Shown: piece after piece, positions 56,593-64,000 of the stretch
How positions within the stretch are numbered: the first letter of the stretch is position 1
Layout of the letters: every line of letters starts with the position of its first letter
From: an uncultured Acidobacteriota bacterium
GTDB taxonomy: Bacteria > Acidobacteriota > UBA6911 > CAINFC01
NCBI GenBank assembly: GCA_903847975.1
Contig: CAINFC010000148.1
Span: forward strand, 1 to 64,000
Direction of reading: 5' to 3'
Length of the DNA stretch: 64,000 bases
Notes under the pieces: generated by a model
The model's database searches: none
Told to the model about the DNA's origin: nothing
Seen by the model: only the letters and a program-made list of their open reading frames with translations
Program-made: the position numbers and the translations under genes

Positions 56593-56840
56593 CCTGGATT
56601 TCCTTTCCCCTGATATCTGTAACATACATAGTATATCCTACACTCCGGAGTCGATTCCCCCTGCAGAGACCTCCAAACGGTCGGAGGAGGAATTCGGCAG
56701 GCGCCGGAAGCTCTCGGATACCCGGCGGAAACCAGGGGTATCAGGGTCCGCCCGCTACCGAATATTGAACATTGCAAGCCAAAGCGGTTATACTCAATTT
56801 TGTTTCCTTGCCGGCAGGAGAGGGCGCCAGGAATCCAGGA

Positions 56841-60023
<3,183 letters not shown>

Positions 60024-60118
60024 CCATCGAAGTAAAAGACTCTTCCCGCCTTTCCGCCATATTGCCCCGGCTTTTCTCCAGGGCGTCGCAGCGGAAACCT
60101 CGAGCCGATCCTGAGACA

Positions 60119-60862
60119 TCAAGGTGAATCCATAGATTCCTCGACCAGGAAGAAACGCAATCCGGGAAGCACGGTGCGGGAAAGGCGCTGGCTTCCGCCG
60201 GCCGAGGCCTTGACGACCGCGATGGGAACCAGGGGCCCTTCGAGGGTGCGGCTGCCGAATACCTGATAGGTGCGGCCTGCTTTCCCCTTCCAGCGGATCT
60301 CGACGCTATGGTCGGCGCGGAGGGTTCCGGAGGCGCGAACGACCGCGCGGCCCGGATGACGGTCGGTTGGCAGCGGACTGCCGCGCTGAAGGATCGGCAG
60401 AAACGTAACGTACCCCCCGCCGTTGCTCCAGCTCAGGGAGCGGCACGACAGGGTGATCGTATCGGTCAGCGGATGCTGTTCTGCGTTCGGGTCGAATCGC
60501 GTCGTGATCGAGGTAATGACTGCCTGCTTGAGCACCATCCGAACGATTTGGTACGCCCGGCGGTCCGGGATCTCGATTTCGATGCGCATTTCCGCAAAAG
60601 AACGTCGGGAGGCGCATGCCAGGTTCAGGAGGGGCGTGGTGCGGTCCACATCCTTGGCCATCGAGAAGTCGACGACTCCGGACACGGTACCCGGCTGTTG
60701 CAAGCTGCCGAATCCGGACAGTTCCACCCAGCCCCGATGATTTTCATCGATTGAGGAGCCGGGTATGTCCGGTATGAGCAGGAAAACCCGGAAAGCTGCC
60801 GGGGCACGACACGGCACCAGCAGCCACAGAAGGAACCAGAAAAGATGGGGGCTGCGTGTCAT
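60119..60862 (-). CDS. Exported Hcp-family protein, C-terminally extended
   Basis: 247 residues with a signal peptide (about 1-23, ending APAA). The Hcp (type VI tube protein) fold is indicated by FLLIPDIPGSSIDENHRGWVE near the mature N-terminus, then repeated beta strands ending around residue 160. A C-terminal extension (about 165-247) with RTYQVFGSRTLEGPLVPIA looks like a separate small beta domain. A signal peptide is not found on true T6SS Hcp, which is cytoplasmic, so tube function is unlikely. Second gene of a pair. Confidence 0.7.
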   Translation of the reverse strand: MTRSPHLFWFLLWLLVPCRAPAAFRVFLLIPDIPGSSIDENHRGWVELSGFGSLQQPGTVSGVVDFSMAKDVDRTTPLLNLACASRRSFAEMRIEIEIPDRRAYQIVRMVLKQAVITSITTRFDPNAEQHPLTDTITLSCRSLSWSNGGGYVTFLPILQRGSPLPTDRHPGRAVVRASGTLRADHSVEIRWKGKAGRTYQVFGSRTLEGPLVPIAVVKASAGGSQRLSRTVLPGLRFFLVEESMDSP

Positions 60863-60908
60863 GGGAGTTTACCCGAAATGTATCTCCAGGGGATTGGGCA
60901 GCCCCGGT

Positions 60909-61490
60909 TTAAAAACAGGTCGTACCTCCGGCCCCTTTCAGAAGATCATAGAAGCCGCAAATGTTACCCTCCGGCGCTCCGTTGGCGCCGATTGGGGTAT
61001 ATTTCCAGGCGATATGGCGAAAGGCGAACCGGACGACCTCTGTGGGCCTTACCCCACCGTTAACTGCGTCGCCAGTCAAGGAGTAGCTGGTGACCGCCAC
61101 TTCCAATAGCCGGATTTGGTAAATGACGAGCTTATTATCGCCAACCTGCGCGATATCCAGGTTCAGCTCCGGAAGGCGGGTGCCGGCGGCGCACAACAGT
61201 TGTAGCGCCGCGGACGCTTTGTCCAGCATCTTGTAAACAACAAGATCCTGAAATTGCGGCACCGGATTTTGTGCGGCGGCATCCAGGACATGGCCGTGCT
61301 GGAAGGCCATGGCGTCGGACCAGCCCTTGTGGTTCACATCCATCGATTCACCTTCAACGCCGGTGGCTTTCAGGAAAATAGCGTAGCTGGCTGCCCGGAG
61401 CGGAGCGATGCCCCAAAGCAGGATTGCGGCAACCAGGAAAAGCGGCAAAAAACAGGCCGGCAAGGCGCGAGGTCTGACAGCAGCCTTCAT
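60909..61490 (-). CDS. Exported Hcp-family protein
   Basis: 193 residues from ATG at 61490, preceded by GGAGGAGATGAGT. Signal peptide about 1-32 (LLWGIAPLRAAS). Hcp-like start FLKATGVEGESMDVNHKGW, followed by a domain of about 150 residues; the ending GNICGFYDLLKGAGGTTCF carries two cysteines that could form a disulfide. Same family as the next gene (46 bases downstream), so a duplicated pair. Function unknown; possibly an extracytoplasmic adhesion or oligomeric surface protein. Confidence 0.7.
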   Translation of the reverse strand: MKAAVRPRALPACFLPLFLVAAILLWGIAPLRAASYAIFLKATGVEGESMDVNHKGWSDAMAFQHGHVLDAAAQNPVPQFQDLVVYKMLDKASAALQLLCAAGTRLPELNLDIAQVGDNKLVIYQIRLLEVAVTSYSLTGDAVNGGVRPTEVVRFAFRHIAWKYTPIGANGAPEGNICGFYDLLKGAGGTTCF

Positions 61491-61739
61491 ACTCATCTCC
61501 TCCATCATTGCATCATTCCCTGACGCAAAAAAGAAAAAGGAAGGCAAAAATCCTGGCCCGGGAGGGGATAGGGGCAACGGAATCCAGGAACAGGCCGGAC
61601 ATCCGACGGAAACGCATGCATTCGCCTCTGCCTCCCTCTGCGGCTGAATCGCACATCTTTTTCTGAATGTTACCTAACTGTAACACTTGCGCTTTTCAGC
61701 GTCAACCGGAGCAACTTTTCCCCGGCAGCGCATCCGTTG

Positions 61740-61849
61740 TTCTTCCCGCTCTTCCTCATCTTCCTGTGAAAAGAAAAGGCTTACAGGAAGAAAGGAAGAG
61801 CGGGAAGAAAGGTGAAAGGGCTGGTCGAAAGAAGATGGTTACTTTTTGC
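61740..61849 (-). repeat. Dispersed hairpin repeat, copy 5 (inverted, long palindrome)
   Basis: Positions 61759-61849 match copy 1 on the opposite strand (87 of 91 bases). This copy is a long palindrome: TTCTTCCCGCTCTTCC (61740-61755) pairs perfectly with GGAAGAGCGGGAAGAA (61794-61809), and inside it TCTTCCTGT pairs with ACAGGAAGA around a 15-base loop. Confidence 0.85.
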
Positions 61850-61884
61850 CGGGCTATCACCCGAGATGGCCCGGCAGAAAGTCT

Positions 61885-61984
61885 GGAACCCCGAAAGGGG
61901 TTCCGGATCACAGCCCGGGGTTGCGCCGCATAGGCGCTACCCCGGGTAGGCGGATTTGTTTAAAATGCAGCCCTGAAAGGGCTG
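61885..61984. repeat. Cluster of three stable palindromes (REP-like)
   Basis: (a) 61885-61904: GGAACCCC, GAAA tetraloop, GGGGTTCC. (b) 61914-61946: CCCGGGGT with ACCCCGGG plus inner GCGCC/GGCGC after one T-T mismatch, loop GCATA. (c) 61968-61984: CAGCCC, loop TGAAA, GGGCTG. Such clusters resemble REP-type elements, but no REP-associated transposase is in the window. Confidence 0.65.
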
Positions 61985-62250
61985 CGCAAACACCGGATGC
62001 GGCTGGATTTTGCGCAACCCTTTCGGGGCTATCCCCAAAGGAAATCTCCAGATATGGGACTTTTTTCCGGGTTATCTCCCAGGACAATCTCGCAATAAGT
62101 ATGTATTGTTTTGTTCTGCCGTCCCTGCCGGGACTGGTGTGAATGCCACTCGGGACGGAACATCGGTAACGTTGAGACGTGCTCCGTCTTTCTTTGCAGG
62201 GAACGCCGGCAGGGGCGGACCGGGAAGACCGGGATGCCGCCCCCTGCCCC

Positions 62251-63540
62251 TTACAGAGAGGCCAGGTCGGAAATGCGTATCCTCTCGCCTCCGCGCTCGA
62301 TGGAGCGGTAGCCGGCAATTCCCACCAGGCTGGAATAGGCTCCGGCCAGACTTCCGGCCCTGAGCTGCAACGGATCCGCGGCGCCTTCCCCGCGGAAGAT
62401 CAGTTCGCGCACCGAGGGATCCGCCCCGCCATGCCCGCCGGCTCTTTCCTCGGGGTTAATGGTTTCAGGCTGCCGGGAAAAAGTCCGGGTCAGCCGGAGC
62501 TGGCGGTCCCGCCCTCCGGGATAATCGTAGTTGTTGTAATCGATGCGACCCCGCGTCCCGTTGATCACGATCTCCTGCCCCTCATAGGGCAGAAAGGTAT
62601 TGGCGGTATACGTCAGCCGGGCGCCGTTGGCATAGCGGACCATCACCGACCAGGTATCGTAAATATTGACATCCTGGCGCCATACGCAGCCGTCGATCAG
62701 GTAGCCGTCCTCGGACTCGCAGCCCACATACAGCTTCATCGCGGAAGCATTGGCGGTAATGTCCTGGTAGAAAGCACACCGCTTCTGGTAGGGGCAGCCG
62801 CGGCAGTGGGTATGGCGGAAGGGGTTGTTTTTTCCATAAAAGCGCAGGTCGCCGTACGCCACGACTTCCACCGGAACGGAATCGAGCCACCAGTTGACCT
62901 GGTCGAAGTGGTGGCAGGACTTGCTGACCAGCAGGGTGCCCGACATTTCCTTGATGCGGTGCCATCGCCGGAAATAGCTGGCTCCGTGACTGGTGTCAAG
63001 ATACTCCTGATAGTCGATGGAAAGAACCTCGCCGATAGCCTTCTGCTGCAGGAGCTCTTTCACTTTCTTGGCCTCGGCGAAGTGCCGGGCGTTGAAGGCG
63101 ACCATCAGCTTGCGCCCGTAGCGCTTCTCAGCGGCCAGAACCGTCCGGCACTGCTGCTCGTCGGTGCACAGCGGCTTTTCGGTGAGCACGTCCCGGCCGA
63201 GCTGCATGGCCCGCACGATATACTCGGAGTGACTGGAGTCGGGGGTGGTGATCAGCACCATCTCCGGCTTGGCCTCCTCGACCATGCGCTCAAAATCGAC
63301 AAAACCCGGCGCAGCCGAGCCCAGCATTTCCCGGGCCACCTCCACCCGTTTGGGATTAATGTCACAGAAGCCGACCATTTCGACGATGTCGCCGAAGTTG
63401 GCCAGAATGTAGCGCGCCCAGTCCATGCCGCGTCCGCCGGTTCCCACCTGCGCCAGCCGCAGGCGGCGCCCGGGAACCGCGCTGCCGGCCAGCGCCATGC
63501 TGCCGCGGGCCATGAAGTCGCGTCGGTCGATCGATGCCAT
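62251..63540 (-). CDS. Gfo/Idh/MocA-family oxidoreductase with twin-arginine start
   Basis: 429 residues. The N-terminus has a Tat-like DRRDFMARGS. NAD-binding: LRLAQVGTGGRG (GxGxxG type), VGFCDINPKRVEVA, LITTPDSSHSEYIVRA, LTEKPLCTDEQQ (EKP motif). The C-terminal substrate domain contains SCHHFDQVNWWL and YLIDGCVWRQD. Cysteines in HCRGCPYQKRCAFY could bind a metal. Such enzymes oxidise or epimerise sugars or inositols, typically outside the cytoplasm in this Tat-linked group (family knowledge). It follows the exosortase gene by 24 bases. Confidence 0.9.
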   Translation of the reverse strand: MASIDRRDFMARGSMALAGSAVPGRRLRLAQVGTGGRGMDWARYILANFGDIVEMVGFCDINPKRVEVAREMLGSAAPGFVDFERMVEEAKPEMVLITTPDSSHSEYIVRAMQLGRDVLTEKPLCTDEQQCRTVLAAEKRYGRKLMVAFNARHFAEAKKVKELLQQKAIGEVLSIDYQEYLDTSHGASYFRRWHRIKEMSGTLLVSKSCHHFDQVNWWLDSVPVEVVAYGDLRFYGKNNPFRHTHCRGCPYQKRCAFYQDITANASAMKLYVGCESEDGYLIDGCVWRQDVNIYDTWSVMVRYANGARLTYTANTFLPYEGQEIVINGTRGRIDYNNYDYPGGRDRQLRLTRTFSRQPETINPEERAGGHGGADPSVRELIFRGEGAADPLQLRAGSLAGAYSSLVGIAGYRSIERGGERIRISDLASL

Positions 63541-63564
63541 AGGAACCTCTCTTTCTACTCTGCG

Positions 63565-64000
63565 CTAATCGGTTTTGGATTTCCGGTCCATCGGATTTCG
63601 TTTTTCCGTCTTCATCAGCACCCAAAGGATGGGGGCCATGAGGCCCAGGGCGATCAGGAAAAAGACCACCCCCCCCCGGTGGTGCAGGTCGCTGCCGGTC
63701 AGCCATCGGGGATCGACGTACACGGCGAGCAGGGAAAGGGTCACGATGCGAATCGCATTCTTCATGAAAGCCATGGGAATGCCGATCAGCACCAGCAGCA
63801 GCTTGCGCCACCACGTCTCCAGCATCAGGTGTCCGGCCAGGAGCGTGGTGATGAAGAGCGCCAGGCTGGACCGGATGCCGCTGCATTCCGGGGCGATCTC
63901 GATGTTGATGCCCGGCAGCATGAAAACCGTATCCTGTCGGTGATGTGGCGTCCCGATCAGCTGAAAAAGGATTCCCACCGCTTCCGCCGACCCTTTTTGC
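63565..64000 (-). CDS. Exosortase, partial (5' end beyond the window)
   Basis: At least 145 residues of the C-terminal part; the frame stays open to the window edge. Exosortase hallmarks: catalytic Cys in APECSGIRSSLALF, conserved Arg in FMKNAIRIVTLSLL, and His in LHHRGGVVFF, each within hydrophobic helices. Exosortases process PEP-CTERM proteins and are tied to exopolysaccharide production. No PEP-CTERM tail was recognised among proteins in this window, so substrates must lie elsewhere. Confidence 0.9.
   Translation of the reverse strand, partial: QKGSAEAVGILFQLIGTPHHRQDTVFMLPGINIEIAPECSGIRSSLALFITTLLAGHLMLETWWRKLLLVLIGIPMAFMKNAIRIVTLSLLAVYVDPRWLTGSDLHHRGGVVFFLIALGLMAPILWVLMKTEKRNPMDRKSKTD

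Larger units (their letters stand above)
61491..62250. other. 760-base intergenic region of repeats and palindromes
   Basis: No plausible gene. Contents: the promoter side of the Hcp pair, an inverted copy of the dispersed repeat (61740-61849), three consecutive stable palindromes (61885-61984), and a further segment to about 62110 with the reverse sense of the same motifs (GCGCAACCCTTTCGGGGC). The stretch 62110-62250 next to the oxidoreductase stop shows GCCGTCCCTGCCGGGACTGG but nothing firm. Confidence 0.6.

Noticed and set aside
60119-61490. Part of a type VI secretion system
   Set aside because: Only Hcp-like folds are present, both with signal peptides; no sheath, VgrG, ClpV or baseplate genes are nearby.

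Overview
The window reads as the chromosome of a free-living Gram-negative bacterium with moderately high G+C. It has outer-membrane machinery (LptB, LptC/LptA, Lnt, an Mla-type lipid transporter), Tat-exported oxidoreductases and a sulfatase, and an exosortase. It also has many PAS/GAF sensor kinases, PP2C phosphatases, a Ser/Thr kinase with TPRs, and secreted IPT/TIG proteins. This combination is most typical of Acidobacteriota, but no rRNA or ribosomal-protein marker is present, so the assignment is inference.

Layout. (1) 0.1-12.3 kb, minus strand: a housekeeping block read as nfeD-slipin, then SPOR protein-lnt-prfB-small membrane protein-lptC/A-lptB-rpoN-hpf-tRNA-Thr. prfB carries the classical programmed +1 frameshift. 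(2) 12.4-14.4 kb: a secreted IPT/TIG protein and tRNA-Leu. (3) 14.6-23.9 kb, plus strand: FHA/GAF/PP2C phosphatase, RsbW-like kinase, STAS protein, MlaE, MlaF, MlaD and a PqiC-like lipoprotein, followed by an orphan HMGL/isopropylmalate-synthase-like enzyme and two response regulators (REC-HPt, REC-PP2C). The STAS gene overlaps mlaE, so a partner-switching module runs directly into a lipid transporter. (4) 24.3-28.2 kb: a large PAS/GAF/PocR hybrid kinase. (5) 28.4-32.4 kb: a lower-G+C cassette (pyruvyltransferase-like, patatin-like, MFS) bracketed by the real 3' end of a glcD-type gene and a decayed copy of that end. (6) 34.2-45.5 kb: a Gfo/Idh oxidoreductase, then three secreted proteins in one operon forming a split-and-fused set (B, A, A+B) built on a formylglycine-generating-enzyme-like fold without its cysteines, divergent from a TPR Ser/Thr kinase. 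(7) 45.6-54.9 kb: htpG, a 4Fe-4S protein, and a tight run of V4R sensor, diguanylate cyclase and a 1426-residue fusion of topoisomerase III with RecQ helicase. (8) 55.2-64.0 kb: Tat-exported sulfatase, a second hybrid kinase, two exported Hcp-like proteins, a Tat-exported Gfo/Idh oxidoreductase and an exosortase cut by the window edge.

Intergenic spaces carry a dispersed hairpin repeat (about 24.0, 34.05, 54.9, 55.07 and 61.8 kb) and clusters of short stable palindromes. No rRNA, CRISPR array, complete insertion sequence, integrase or transposase is visible. The strongest candidates for unusual biology are the TopoIII-RecQ fusion in an operon with a c-di-GMP synthase, the partner-switch/Mla locus, and the split/fused secreted proteins.
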